DNA of 64,000 bases. Origin: Clostridia bacterium (lineage in GTDB: Bacteria > Bacillota_A > Clostridia > Oscillospirales > CAG-272). The DNA lies in NCBI GenBank assembly GCA_017453335.1, contig JAFTKI010000016.1:1-64000 (forward strand), given 5' to 3'. The position numbers and the translations under genes were made by a program. Shown one piece after another: positions 15,982 to 25,079 of the stretch; the stretch's first letter is position 1, and each line of letters starts with the position of its first letter. The notes beneath the pieces were generated by a model. That model worked only from the letters and a program-made list of their open reading frames with translations, did not search any database and was not told the DNA's origin.

Positions 15982-16791
15982 ATGATCATCGATTTCCACG
16001 CGCACATTTTTCCCGATAAAATCGCGCAAAAAACCATCGACTATCTTGCGCAAAAGGCAAATATCCCGCCTCATACCAACGGCTCGACCGACGGTCTTCT
16101 TCACGCGATGGAGGCAGGCGGCGCCGATATTGCCATCAATCTCCCTGTAGTAACCAATCCCTTGCAATTTGAAAGCGTCAATCGCTTTGCCAAGGAGATC
16201 AACGAGCGTTTTGCAGGACAAGCAAGACAGATCCTCTCGTTTGGCGGTATTCATCCCGCTTGCGAGGATATCGAGGGTAAAATGAAATGGATCCGCGAAA
16301 ACGGCTTTCGCGGTGTAAAAATCCATCCCGACTACCAACAGACCTATATCAATGACGAGGGGTACGTTCGTATTCTGGAGTGTGCGCGTGATCTCGATCT
16401 GATCGTGCTGACACACGCGGGCGTGGACGGCGGTTACCCCGACTGCCCCGTTCGCTGTACTCCCGCACTTGCAAAAGAACTGATCCGTCGGGTGCCTTAT
16501 TCCAAATTCGTGCTGGCACATTGCGGTGCAAACGAGATGTTTGACGAGGTTCTCAGCCTTTTGTGCGGTGAGGATGTTTACTTTGACACCGCATACGTGT
16601 TGCGCTTTATCGGAGAGGAAACCTTCAAAAAGATCTTAGAGCGGCACGGTGAGGACCGTATTCTGTTCGGATCGGATTCTCCTTGGAGCGATATCCGCGG
16701 CGACGTGGAAATTTTAAAATCATTTTCTTTGAATCAACAAACCGAGGAAAAGATCTTTTGCGAAAATGCAAAAAGATTGCTCGGACTATAA
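15982..16791 (+). CDS. Amidohydrolase-family metal-dependent hydrolase
   Basis: This 269-residue TIM-barrel hydrolase (amidohydrolase 2 branch) has the metal motif DFHAHIFP (HxH). GVKIHPDYQQ holds the barrel Lys-His region, LTHAGVDGG and LAHCGANEMF are later His ligands, and GSDSPW provides the Asp. Members decarboxylate or hydrolyse small acids and amides. Its place between the ACT protein and the aminotransferase suggests a step on an aromatic or related amino acid product, but the substrate cannot be read from sequence. It starts 17 bp after the ACT gene. Confidence 0.8.
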   Translation: MIIDFHAHIFPDKIAQKTIDYLAQKANIPPHTNGSTDGLLHAMEAGGADIAINLPVVTNPLQFESVNRFAKEINERFAGQARQILSFGGIHPACEDIEGKMKWIRENGFRGVKIHPDYQQTYINDEGYVRILECARDLDLIVLTHAGVDGGYPDCPVRCTPALAKELIRRVPYSKFVLAHCGANEMFDEVLSLLCGEDVYFDTAYVLRFIGEETFKKILERHGEDRILFGSDSPWSDIRGDVEILKSFSLNQQTEEKIFCENAKRLLGL

Positions 16792-16805
16792 GGTGGATAA
16801 TTATT

Positions 16806-17999
16806 ATGGGATACAATCAAAAAATGTTCGGGCTTGGAAGCAAGCGTTCGATCATCAGAGAAATTTTTGAATACAGCAAAACCCGCGCAAAGGAGATCGG
16901 CCCCGAAAACGTGTTCGATTTCAGCTTGGGTAACCCCAGCGTTCCCGCTCCTGCGGCGGTCAACGACACCATCCGTGAACTGCTGGACTCCGAGAATTCG
17001 GTACTCCTGCACGGATACACCTCGGCGCAGGGCGACCTGAAGGTGAGAGAGGCGATCGCGGACAGCATCAAGGCGCGCTTTGGTGTACAGATCACCCCCA
17101 ATCACATTTACATGACCTGCGGCGCGGCAGCATCGCTGTCGATCTGCCTGAAGGCTGTGATCGAAGAGGATTCGAAAGACGAGTGCATCGTTTTCGCACC
17201 CTTTTTCACAGAATACCGCGTGTTCATTGAGAATGCGGGCGGCAAGATCGTGGTCAGCCAACCGATGGAAAAGACCTTCCAGATCGACATTGCAGATTTT
17301 GAGAGTAAGATCAACACCAACACCAAGGCGATCACTCTCAATTCGCCCAACAACCCCAGCGGAGTGGTGTACTCCGAGGAAACCGTCAAGGCACTTTGCG
17401 AGGTGCTTCGCAAAAAGTCTCTTGAGTATGGCAAGCCGATCTATCTGATCGCGGACGAGCCCTACCGTGAATTGGTCTACTCCGATGTAACCGTTCCCTA
17501 TCTGATGAATTACTACGATAACACCCTCGTATGCTATTCCTATTCCAAGTCGCTCTCGCTCCCGGGTGAGCGTATCGGCTACATCGCAGTCTCTCCCAAG
17601 ATGGAGGACGGCACGAATATTTATCTCGCTGTGTGCGGTGCGGGCAGATCGCTCGGCTACGTTTGCGCACCCAGCCTGTTCCAGCACGTTATCGCACGCT
17701 GCATGGACGCAAAGGTCGATATCGAGGTTTACCGCGAGAACCGCGACCTGCTCTACAACAACCTGACCGCTTACGGCTACGAGTGCGTCAAGCCCGACGG
17801 TGCCTTTTATCTGTTTGTTAAGGCATTGGAGGAGGACGCATACAAGTTCTACGAAAAAGCCAAGGAGCATGAGATTTTGGTGGTTCCCTGCGACGATTTC
17901 GGCGTGAAGGGATACGTCAGAATTGCTTACTGCGTAGACAAAGCTCGCGTTCTGGGAGCTCTGCCCGCATTTGAAAAGCTGGCTGCGGAGTACCGCTGA
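16806..17999 (+). CDS. PLP-dependent aminotransferase, class I/II
   Basis: This 397-residue fold-type I aminotransferase has NSPNNPSGVVYSEE, ADEPYRELVY (the Asp that contacts the pyridine nitrogen), and SYSKSLSLPGERIGY with the Schiff-base Lys in SYSKS. The Arg-containing end is VKGYVRIAYCVD. It follows the iorAB cluster closely and would supply the arylpyruvate substrate from Trp, Phe or Tyr. The true start is the ATG at 16806 (SD AAGGTGG); the longer open frame overlaps the amidohydrolase. Confidence 0.9.
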   Translation: MGYNQKMFGLGSKRSIIREIFEYSKTRAKEIGPENVFDFSLGNPSVPAPAAVNDTIRELLDSENSVLLHGYTSAQGDLKVREAIADSIKARFGVQITPNHIYMTCGAAASLSICLKAVIEEDSKDECIVFAPFFTEYRVFIENAGGKIVVSQPMEKTFQIDIADFESKINTNTKAITLNSPNNPSGVVYSEETVKALCEVLRKKSLEYGKPIYLIADEPYRELVYSDVTVPYLMNYYDNTLVCYSYSKSLSLPGERIGYIAVSPKMEDGTNIYLAVCGAGRSLGYVCAPSLFQHVIARCMDAKVDIEVYRENRDLLYNNLTAYGYECVKPDGAFYLFVKALEEDAYKFYEKAKEHEILVVPCDDFGVKGYVRIAYCVDKARVLGALPAFEKLAAEYR

Positions 18000-18022
18000 T
18001 AAAGATCATCATGGAGGACGAT

Positions 18023-18925
18023 ATGTCTGTTTCTTTACAAATCCAAGCCGTCGTTTACAAGAACGAAAAGGCATCGCTCAAACGCGCGTTTGAGAGCATG
18101 GCAAATGCCGTTCGGGTAAACCGCAACACAGGCAAAGAGCTGGGAGAGGTTGTTGTGTCCTACGGAGATGCCTCCCCCGAGCCGATCTACACACAGGAAG
18201 AGATCGCGGCACTGTCCGAGGAATACCGTGACTATTTCACCTTCCGCTATACCTTTTTCAACGAGAACACAGGTTACGGAAAGGGACAAAATCTTTTGAG
18301 CCAAAACGCCGATGCCGATTATCTGTTGATCATCAATCCCGATATTCTGGTTTGTCCCCGTATGTTTTCGGGAATGTTGGAGCCGTTCCTGGCTCCCGAC
18401 AGCGAGGTTGGCATTGTGGAAGCCAGACAAACGCCCCTGGAGCATCCGAAGGAATACAACCGCAAAACGCTTGAAACCGAATGGATCACGGGTGCTTGCT
18501 TTATGATTGCCACCGAAACCTTCCGTAAGGTTTCCGGATTTGACTGCGAAAGCTTTTTCCTGTACTGCGAGGACGTTGATATTTCCTGGCGCGTTCGTTT
18601 GCTTGGCAAAAAGCTGATCTACCGTCCCGATTGCGTAGCCTTCCACGCAAAACAGCTTTCGGCAACCGCAAACTGGCAGCCCACAGCGGCAGAGGCTTAT
18701 TATTCACAAGAATCGGCGCTCTTCATGGCGTATAAATGGTGCAACCGCGACCGTTTCAAGAAGCTTTACCACAGATTCGCAAACGGCGACGAGATCGGCA
18801 AAAGGATCATTGCAAAATTTGAGGACATGAAGGCAAAGGGAACGCTCCCCAAGCAGCTTGATCCCGACCATAAGGTTGCAAAATTTTACGGCGATGACTT
18901 TGCGAAGAGCCGCTATACGTACTGA
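18023..18925 (+). CDS. Family 2 glycosyltransferase (rhamnosyltransferase-like)
   Basis: This 300-residue GT-A fold enzyme has the N-terminal LQIQAVVYKNEKASLKRAF, the donor motif LLIINPDILV (DxD-like NPD), and an acceptor-side WITGACFMIATETFRKV with FFLYCEDVDISWRVRLLG (the ED-type base motif). It resembles GT2 enzymes of the rhamnosyltransferase sort used on cell-surface glycans. It has no membrane segment. I start at 18023, where GGAGGAC sits 5 nt upstream; the ATG at 18011 would lie over the SD. Confidence 0.85.
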   Translation: MSVSLQIQAVVYKNEKASLKRAFESMANAVRVNRNTGKELGEVVVSYGDASPEPIYTQEEIAALSEEYRDYFTFRYTFFNENTGYGKGQNLLSQNADADYLLIINPDILVCPRMFSGMLEPFLAPDSEVGIVEARQTPLEHPKEYNRKTLETEWITGACFMIATETFRKVSGFDCESFFLYCEDVDISWRVRLLGKKLIYRPDCVAFHAKQLSATANWQPTAAEAYYSQESALFMAYKWCNRDRFKKLYHRFANGDEIGKRIIAKFEDMKAKGTLPKQLDPDHKVAKFYGDDFAKSRYTY

Positions 18926-18941
18926 GTGAGGTGACCGTTTG

Positions 18942-20384
18942 ATGAATGATAAGAATTATAACCCCACGTCGGTAAACGAATACTTTGCGTGGCTTGAAAA
19001 AAATATTCCCGCCGACACCGCTTTGCACGAGGCGGCGCACACCTACATGGAAAAAGAGCGCGCTGCTTTTGCCAAGGACGATACGCACGACGGTCCTTTT
19101 CTGACCGTTATCACCCGTACACAGGGCAAACGCCCCGATATGCTGACCGAAATGCTGCTCTGTCTGACGGGACAAAGCAACACCGATTTTGAACTTTTGA
19201 TCATGGGACACAATCTGTCCGATGAACAGCACACGCTGGTCAGCGGCTTGATCGATGATCTGCCCCAATGGGTACGCGAAAAAACGCGTCTGATCCCCGT
19301 CATGGGCGGTACCAGAACCACTCCCCTCAACCGTGGCTTTGAAGAAGCACGCGGCAAATATATCGCCGTGCTGGATGACGACGATCTGGTATTCGACCAT
19401 TGGGTACAAGCCTTTTATGATCTGCACAAAAAGCACAACGGCACGATCCTGCACGCTTATTCGGTTCTGCAGGACTGGGAAACGGTGGGCGGCAGATTTG
19501 AAAACACCCCCAGAGCCGCAGGCGCTCCCGACAATGTATATTGCTCGAAATTCAAGCTCTATGATGAGTTAAAGCTGAACACCTGCCCCCTCTGCTCGCT
19601 GGCATTCCCCGCTTACGCGTTCAAGAACTACGGTCTGCGCTTTGATGAGTCTTTGACCACCACCGAGGACTGGGACTATCTGGTGCGCTGTGCAATGCTC
19701 ACGGGCGTATCCGATACCGAGGAGATCACCTTCCTGTACCGCAACTGGCTCAACGCGGAAAATTCCGCTTCGGTACACAAAAAGGACGAATGGGATCGCA
19801 ACTACAAAAAAATCGTAAAGCGGTTCGTGGAAACTCCCATTCTGATGCCCCCAAACGCACTTAAGGGTGCGGTTGAAATGGAGGAAGAGGACGCTACCTT
19901 CATGCAGGAGCTGTTCTATAATGACGGAAACGGCTTTGACCAAAAGAAAAAGTTTTATCCCGATTTCAACGTCAACAACAAGGAATTCCGTTTCTGCTTC
20001 GTCCCCGGTCAAAAGGAGGTCGATGCGATCTCCGAGATCCGATTTGATCCGTACCAATACGGACACCTGACCGTGACCGATCTGCGTATTCGCGTGATCA
20101 ACGAGGACGGAACGCAAACCGACTACACGGCAAAAGACGTGACGAACAACGGACGCGTGATTGACGACCGCATGGTCTTCCTCAAAAACGATCCGCAGAT
20201 CCACCTGACCTTCTCTACGCCTGTGAAGATCTCCCGCCTTCTGATCGACTGCACACTCAGCCGCATCGTGTTTGACGAGGACATCGACGTATTTTTGGTC
20301 AACAGTCACGGAAAGATCCCCGCATTTTTCTATCGCGCCGCGCGCAAGATGCTCCGTATTGCAAAAAGAATTCTCAGAAGATAA
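18942..20384 (+). CDS. Family 2 glycosyltransferase, long form
   Basis: This 480-residue protein has a GT-A domain at about residues 38-270: FLTVITRTQGKRPDMLTEML at the start, YIAVLDDDDLVFDHW as the DxD donor motif, and TTEDWDYLVRCAML as the catalytic-base ED motif. A C-terminal 200-residue region of beta-rich type follows with no recognised domain. It is 16 bp downstream of another GT2 gene, so both probably act on the same surface polysaccharide. Targets are unknown. Confidence 0.82.
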   Translation: MNDKNYNPTSVNEYFAWLEKNIPADTALHEAAHTYMEKERAAFAKDDTHDGPFLTVITRTQGKRPDMLTEMLLCLTGQSNTDFELLIMGHNLSDEQHTLVSGLIDDLPQWVREKTRLIPVMGGTRTTPLNRGFEEARGKYIAVLDDDDLVFDHWVQAFYDLHKKHNGTILHAYSVLQDWETVGGRFENTPRAAGAPDNVYCSKFKLYDELKLNTCPLCSLAFPAYAFKNYGLRFDESLTTTEDWDYLVRCAMLTGVSDTEEITFLYRNWLNAENSASVHKKDEWDRNYKKIVKRFVETPILMPPNALKGAVEMEEEDATFMQELFYNDGNGFDQKKKFYPDFNVNNKEFRFCFVPGQKEVDAISEIRFDPYQYGHLTVTDLRIRVINEDGTQTDYTAKDVTNNGRVIDDRMVFLKNDPQIHLTFSTPVKISRLLIDCTLSRIVFDEDIDVFLVNSHGKIPAFFYRAARKMLRIAKRILRR

Positions 20385-20396
20385 AGTCTCTGTTGC

Positions 20397-22979
20397 ATGA
20401 AAAAGAAACTGACCATTGGAATTCTGGCGCACGTTGATGCGGGAAAGACCACGCTCTCGGAAGCGTTGCTCTTTCTATCGGGAAAGCTCCGCTCGCTGGG
20501 ACGGGTGGATTACAAAAACTCCTTTCTTGACACAAACGCCATCGAACGGGAGCGCGGAATCACCATTTTTTCCAAGCAAGCGCGTTTTTCCACACAAGGC
20601 TGTGACTTTATTTTGCTGGACACACCGGGACACGTTGATTTTTCCGCCGAGACCGAGCGTACACTCGCGCTATTGGATTATGCTGTTTTAGTGATCAGCG
20701 CAACCGACGGCGTACAAAGTCACACGCGCACACTGTGGCAGCTTTTGGAATTCTATCAAATTCCAACCTTTCTGTTCGTAAACAAAACCGATCTTGCGAT
20801 CAAGCGCAAGGAAGAAATCGAAGGCGAGATTGCCCATGCACTCTCGCCCCTTTGCGTTGCCTTTCACGAGGCGCAAACCAAAGAGGAGCTGGACGAGCAT
20901 TTGGCACTGATCCACGAATCCTTTTTGGAAAACGTGTTGTCGGGCGAGCCGATCGACGACGCAGATATCGGAGAGCTGATCGCCCAAAGGAGGCTGTTCC
21001 CTTGCTTCTTCGGCGCGGCTTTACGCATGACGGGAATCGCTTTCTTTTTGGAAGCACTTGAAAAATTCACGCCTGCTCCGATCTACGAGAAAAACGGATT
21101 TCGCGCACGCGTTTATAAAATCTCGCATATCGGCACCACCCGCCTGACCTACATGAAGATCACGGGCGGAACCCTGACGGCGCGGAACGAAATACGGTAT
21201 CAAAGCAGCACCGGTGCGGCGATGGCGGAAAAGGTCTCCCAGATCCGACTCTATTCGGGTGAGAAATTTGAGCAGGTAGACAGCGTTTCTGCAGGTGAGA
21301 TCTGCGCGGTATGCGGGTTGTCGGCAACATATACAGGGCTTGGACTCGGAGAGGAAAGCAACACCTGCGCCCCCATTCTGGAGCCAGTGCTCTCCTATCG
21401 CATCCTGCTCCCCGACGGCTGTGATCCGATACAGTATTTTCCAAAGCTCAAGCAGCTTGAGGAGGAGGAGCCTTCCCTGCATTTGTATTGGAACGAGGAA
21501 CTGCACCAGATCGAGGCGCGCTTGATGGGCGACATTCAGATCGACCTTTTGAAGCGGTTGATACACGACCGTTTTTCGATTACCTGTGAATTGGATACGG
21601 GAAAGATCCTGTACAAAGAAAAAATTGCCAAACGCGCGATCGGCATTGGGCATTTTGAGCCGCTTCGCCACTACGCCGAGGTGCAATTGCTCTTGGAGCC
21701 TCAGCCTGCAGGAACAGGCTTGGTTTTTGATACCCGTCTGCCCGAAAACACGCTGGACACCAACTGGAAGCGATTGATCCTCTCACACCTTTACGAAAAG
21801 GATCACAGGGGTGTGCTGATCGGCGCGGCACTGACCGACACCAAGATCACGCTGGTGGCAGGCAAAGCGCACCAAAAGCACACCGAGAGCGGCGACTTCC
21901 GCGAAGCGACCTGCCGCGCGGTGCGTCACGGACTGATGGTTGGAGGCTGTGAGCTGTTGGAGCCCTATTATCGCTTCCGCTTGTGCATTCCCTCCGATTC
22001 GGTGGGACGCGCCATGTCGGATCTGCAATTGCGTGCGGCAAGCTTTGAGGTGGAGTCTGCGAACCGCGAAAGCACTGTGCTTTGCGGAAAAGCCCCTGTC
22101 TCCGAGCTGCACGACTACACGCGCGAGGTCATTTCCTACACGCGCGGAAAAGGGACGCTCACCTGTCAATTTGACGGCTACGCCACCTGCCACAACGCGG
22201 ACGAGATCGTTGCCAACGCGGGGTATGATCCTACGGCAGATCTTGAAAACACGCCTCATTCGGTCTTTTGCGCACACGGTGCAGGCTTTGTGGTTCCCTG
22301 GAACGAGGTGGAAAACTACAAGCATCTCGAGGCGAACGTCACCATGCCCTCTGCCGAATCAATCCTTCCCAAGCCAAAAACGCTGGCAAAGCGGTACGAC
22401 CTGAGCGATGAAGAATTGGAAGCGATCATGCTACGCGAATTCGGCCCTATCAAACGCCGCCGATACAGCGAGCCGCGCGTCAATTCCGCTGCAAAATCGG
22501 GAAAAAAGACTTCTAAAAAGAATATTGCACCGCGCAGAAATCTGGTGCTTGTGGACGGGTACAATCTGATCCACGCTTGGGAGCCTCTTCGTGAGATCTC
22601 CGAGTTTTCTTTAGAAAAAGCACGGGAAAGCTTAATGGATATTCTGAGCAACTACGTGGCGTTTACCAAAACCGAGCTGATCTTGGTCTTTGACGCGTAC
22701 TTGGTCAAGGACGGCACGGGATCGGATTTTCGGCATGACGGCTATCGGGTGGTCTACACCAAGGAAAATCAGACCGCCGATGCCTTTATCGAGGGGCTGA
22801 TGCATGAAATGGGCCCCGACTACAGCATCCGCATGGTGTCTGGTGACCGCTTGTTGCAATTTTCCGCTGTTCATTCGGGAATTTTGCGTATGACCGTTCA
22901 GGAATTCGTTTCCGAGCTGACCGCCGTTGGCAACGAGATCACCGAATTCTTAAACCGTTTACAGGAAAATAAGATATAA
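20397..22979 (+). CDS. TetM/EF-G-like translational GTPase fused to a YacP/Rae1-like NYN endonuclease domain
   Basis: The first 690 residues are a translational GTPase of the tetracycline-resistance ribosomal-protection type. The P-loop is AHVDAGKTT (11-19), the switch I end ERERGITI (50-57), then DTPGH (75-79) and NKTD (129-132), followed by domains II-V. A basic linker (about 690-712) leads to a C-terminal NYN domain from about 714: LVLVDGYNLIHAW, VFDAY, TADAFIE and VSGDRLLQ. That layout is like YacP/Rae1, a ribosome-associated mRNA endonuclease in Bacillus. At 860 residues it is clearly longer than TetM (about 640). The fusion suggests ribosome-targeted action with RNA cleavage. Whether it gives drug resistance is not known. 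Confidence 0.9.
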   Translation: MKKKLTIGILAHVDAGKTTLSEALLFLSGKLRSLGRVDYKNSFLDTNAIERERGITIFSKQARFSTQGCDFILLDTPGHVDFSAETERTLALLDYAVLVISATDGVQSHTRTLWQLLEFYQIPTFLFVNKTDLAIKRKEEIEGEIAHALSPLCVAFHEAQTKEELDEHLALIHESFLENVLSGEPIDDADIGELIAQRRLFPCFFGAALRMTGIAFFLEALEKFTPAPIYEKNGFRARVYKISHIGTTRLTYMKITGGTLTARNEIRYQSSTGAAMAEKVSQIRLYSGEKFEQVDSVSAGEICAVCGLSATYTGLGLGEESNTCAPILEPVLSYRILLPDGCDPIQYFPKLKQLEEEEPSLHLYWNEELHQIEARLMGDIQIDLLKRLIHDRFSITCELDTGKILYKEKIAKRAIGIGHFEPLRHYAEVQLLLEPQPAGTGLVFDTRLPENTLDTNWKRLILSHLYEKDHRGVLIGAALTDTKITLVAGKAHQKHTESGDFREATCRAVRHGLMVGGCELLEPYYRFRLCIPSDSVGRAMSDLQLRAASFEVESANRESTVLCGKAPVSELHDYTREVISYTRGKGTLTCQFDGYATCHNADEIVANAGYDPTADLENTPHSVFCAHGAGFVVPWNEVENYKHLEANVTMPSAESILPKPKTLAKRYDLSDEELEAIMLREFGPIKRRRYSEPRVNSAAKSGKKTSKKNIAPRRNLVLVDGYNLIHAWEPLREISEFSLEKARESLMDILSNYVAFTKTELILVFDAYLVKDGTGSDFRHDGYRVVYTKENQTADAFIEGLMHEMGPDYSIRMVSGDRLLQFSAVHSGILRMTVQEFVSELTAVGNEITEFLNRLQENKI

Positions 22980-23015
22980 AAAAGGATTCTTACTGTTTTG
23001 GTAAGAATCCCTTTT
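22978..23015. terminator. Bidirectional terminator
   Basis: GGATTCTTAC (22984-22993) pairs with GTAAGAATCC (23001-23010). U runs follow on both strands, serving the GTPase gene and the convergent cysteine hydrolase operon. Confidence 0.85.
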
Positions 23016-23018
23016 CGT

Positions 23019-23531
23019 TTAGTCATTCAAAATCGTGATCTGGCACATTTTCATGGCACTGAGCGCATTGCGGTGGCTTTCGGGTGTTACCCCCGCACAT
23101 CCCTTAGCATCCACAAACAGGGGCAGTTCCGGATAGAACGCCTTGACCAGCATTGCATTCGAGATCACGCAAATATCGGTGCAAAGACCAACAAAGGTAA
23201 CGCTTTCAAGATCCTGCTCGTTTGCTAAGACAGAAACCAGATCCTTGGAGCCAAAGGTGATCTTATCGATCGCCTCGGTCTTGCGCAAAGCCTCCAGCTC
23301 GGGGCGGATCTGCCAACCGTGGCTATCCTTGATACAATGCGGGACAGGCAGATTTTGCCCTTCCTGCGTTTCCATATAGCGCGTATCGTGCGTGTCACGC
23401 GTGAACAGCACCTTTCCCTCAAAGCCTTCGATCAACTGCTTGACGTAAGGCACGATCGAGACCGCTTCGGGAGTTCCGAGAGCTCCGTCGATAAAGTCGT
23501 TTTGCATATCGACCACAATCAATAGCTTCAT
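23019..23531 (-). CDS. Cysteine hydrolase, nicotinamidase/isochorismatase-like
   Basis: This 170-residue isochorismatase-fold enzyme has the catalytic Asp in LIVVDMQNDFIDGAL, metal and active-site residues in TRDTHDTRYMETQEG, HCIKDSHGWQI, and the nucleophile Cys in VGLCTDICVISNAML. The pattern is closest to nicotinamidases (NAD salvage), but the family also includes other amidases. It is last in an operon with a cupin and an isomerase. The start at 23531 follows AGGAGAGACGCT. Confidence 0.82.
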   Translation of the reverse strand: MKLLIVVDMQNDFIDGALGTPEAVSIVPYVKQLIEGFEGKVLFTRDTHDTRYMETQEGQNLPVPHCIKDSHGWQIRPELEALRKTEAIDKITFGSKDLVSVLANEQDLESVTFVGLCTDICVISNAMLVKAFYPELPLFVDAKGCAGVTPESHRNALSAMKMCQITILND

Positions 23532-23545
23532 AGCGTCTCTCCTTT

Positions 23546-23872
23546 TTACTGTTGCGGAACCACCGCAAAAAAGACCAGATCCTCCGTACCGCGGTTGATC
23601 AGCGTGTGCGTGTGTCCCTTGGGACAATAGTGTGCGTCACCCGCCAGCAGCGTTTCCTCCACGCCGTCCAGAATTGCGGTTCCAACGCCCGAGATCACAT
23701 ATAAGATCTCCGAGGAATCCGCGTGCGTATGCAAGCCGATCGAGCATCCCGGCTCCAGCTTTCCGCGCATGAAGCGGTTAAGATCGTCCACCACCATGTG
23801 TGCGCGAAGTGCGCCCTCGCCGCCCTTGAAATTGTGCAAAACAGTTTCCGAAATCTCATCAAAACGAATCAT
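23546..23872 (-). CDS. Small cupin-domain protein
   Basis: This 108-residue single-domain cupin has motif 1 GCSIGLHTHADSSEILYVISG (metal ligands H, H, E) and motif 2 GDAHYCPKGHTHTLINRG. Its start overlaps the stop of the upstream isomerase gene by 4 bp, so they are translated together. Small cupins of this type are sugar isomerases, dioxygenases or ligand-binding proteins; the pairing with a TIM-barrel isomerase suggests carbohydrate metabolism. Confidence 0.8.
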   Translation of the reverse strand: MIRFDEISETVLHNFKGGEGALRAHMVVDDLNRFMRGKLEPGCSIGLHTHADSSEILYVISGVGTAILDGVEETLLAGDAHYCPKGHTHTLINRGTEDLVFFAVVPQQ

Positions 23873-24723
23873 AATTTTCCCTCCTGAAAAAAGCTGCGAA
23901 CAAATGCCATGGAGCGGTGAACCTCTTCATCGTCCCCCACAAATTCCAACGAAATATCTCCGTCATATCCCACTGCCATCAGTTTTTCAAAGCAATAAGC
24001 GAAATCGGTAACGCCCTCTCCCATGCGGCACTCGCACAGATATTTACCGCCTAAGCTGACATAAGGCTTGACGCCCTCTGCCGCGGAGTTCAGCACGAGA
24101 AAATCCTTCACGTGTACATGTTGGATGCTGTCGATAAAAGCATCATAGATCTCTTGCGCACTTGTGTCGGCAAACAACCCGTTTGCCACGTCACCGCAGA
24201 TTCCCACATTAGGACAATCCCGATTGATTTTTGCAAAGAAGCGTCCCAGCCCCTCGACACCGTTAAAATACAAGCCCTGCGGCTCATACAGGCAGGTCAG
24301 CCCATGCCCACGGCAACAATCGGCAATCCGCACGGCATAAGGGTAAATACGCTCCAGTGCTTCATCGTAGGTAACACTCATCAAGCTCGGAGCCAAATTC
24401 ACCACCAAGGTGTGGTGGAAACGGGGAGAACCCAGCTCCGCCGCATAACCGATGATGCGCTCCAGATCCGATACGGTGCGCTCGGGATCCCCCTCTAACA
24501 GATTCAAGGCTACCGAATAGCAGGACACGCCAAGTCCGTACTCACTCAGAATGCGTTTTGCTTCGGTTGGTGTATAGCGGTTGAGCGAAGAGCTTTCACA
24601 CAGCGGTGCAAAATCCAAAAATTCAACGGCATCACATCCCAGCTCGCGCGTATGACGCGCCGCGTACTCCAAGCCGTGATTTTTCAAATCTTTATAAAAA
24701 ATACTGTAATTGACAAATCTCAT
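23869..24723 (-). CDS. Sugar phosphate isomerase/epimerase family protein (AP endonuclease 2 fold), copy 1
   Basis: This 284-residue TIM barrel of the xylose isomerase-like AP_endonuc_2 superfamily opens MRFVNYSIFYKDLKNHGLEY. Metal-site signatures are GCDAVEFLDFAP near the N-terminus, CLYEPQGL, GICGDVANGLF, IQHVHVKDFLV, and DGDISLEFVGDDEEVHRSM at the end. It probably interconverts a keto sugar or inositol derivative. It shares an operon with azlCD upstream and the cupin downstream. The start at 24723 is the first Met before the barrel; the frame continues upstream into azlD. Confidence 0.8.
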   Translation of the reverse strand: MRFVNYSIFYKDLKNHGLEYAARHTRELGCDAVEFLDFAPLCESSSLNRYTPTEAKRILSEYGLGVSCYSVALNLLEGDPERTVSDLERIIGYAAELGSPRFHHTLVVNLAPSLMSVTYDEALERIYPYAVRIADCCRGHGLTCLYEPQGLYFNGVEGLGRFFAKINRDCPNVGICGDVANGLFADTSAQEIYDAFIDSIQHVHVKDFLVLNSAAEGVKPYVSLGGKYLCECRMGEGVTDFAYCFEKLMAVGYDGDISLEFVGDDEEVHRSMAFVRSFFQEGKL

Positions 24724-24736
24724 TTTCTTCCTCAGT

Positions 24737-25078
24737 TTACACAAAAACAAATTGAACCAACAGCATATAAAGAAGCGTTCCCGAAACAATGCTGATCAAC
24801 GTGTTTCTGCGCCACAGATGTAACAGTGCCACCACAACGCCTGCAATCAGCTCGGGCAGCCCGAAGGGGTAGGTAAGCACCGAAACGTCCTTCAAGCAAT
24901 ACACCACCAGCATACCCATAATGGCAAAGGGCAACACGTGGCCGAGGTACAAAATGATCTTGGGCGTTTGGCGTTTGCCTCCAAAGATCAAAAACGGGAG
25001 CATCCGCAAAGCGGCGGTCACCACAGCAATCACGGCAATAATGGCAATCGAATGCCATACAGGAATCGTTCCGTTCAT
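24737..25078 (-). CDS. azlD: Branched-chain amino acid exporter small subunit AzlD
   Basis: This 113-residue protein has three to four membrane segments and the AzlD signature ALRMLPFLIFGGKRQTP with FAIMGMLVVYCLKDVSV. AzlD works with AzlC in export of branched-chain amino acids or their analogues. It starts 1 bp after the azlC stop (TGACATG), showing tight coupling. Confidence 0.9.
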   Translation of the reverse strand: MNGTIPVWHSIAIIAVIAVVTAALRMLPFLIFGGKRQTPKIILYLGHVLPFAIMGMLVVYCLKDVSVLTYPFGLPELIAGVVVALLHLWRRNTLISIVSGTLLYMLLVQFVFV

Positions 25079-25079
25079 G

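Noticed and set aside
20397..22979. Calling the GTPase a tetracycline resistance gene
   Set aside because: Length, nuclease fusion and context differ from Tet(M/O/W), and no mobile or resistance genes are nearby. Kept as a GTPase fusion of unknown role.
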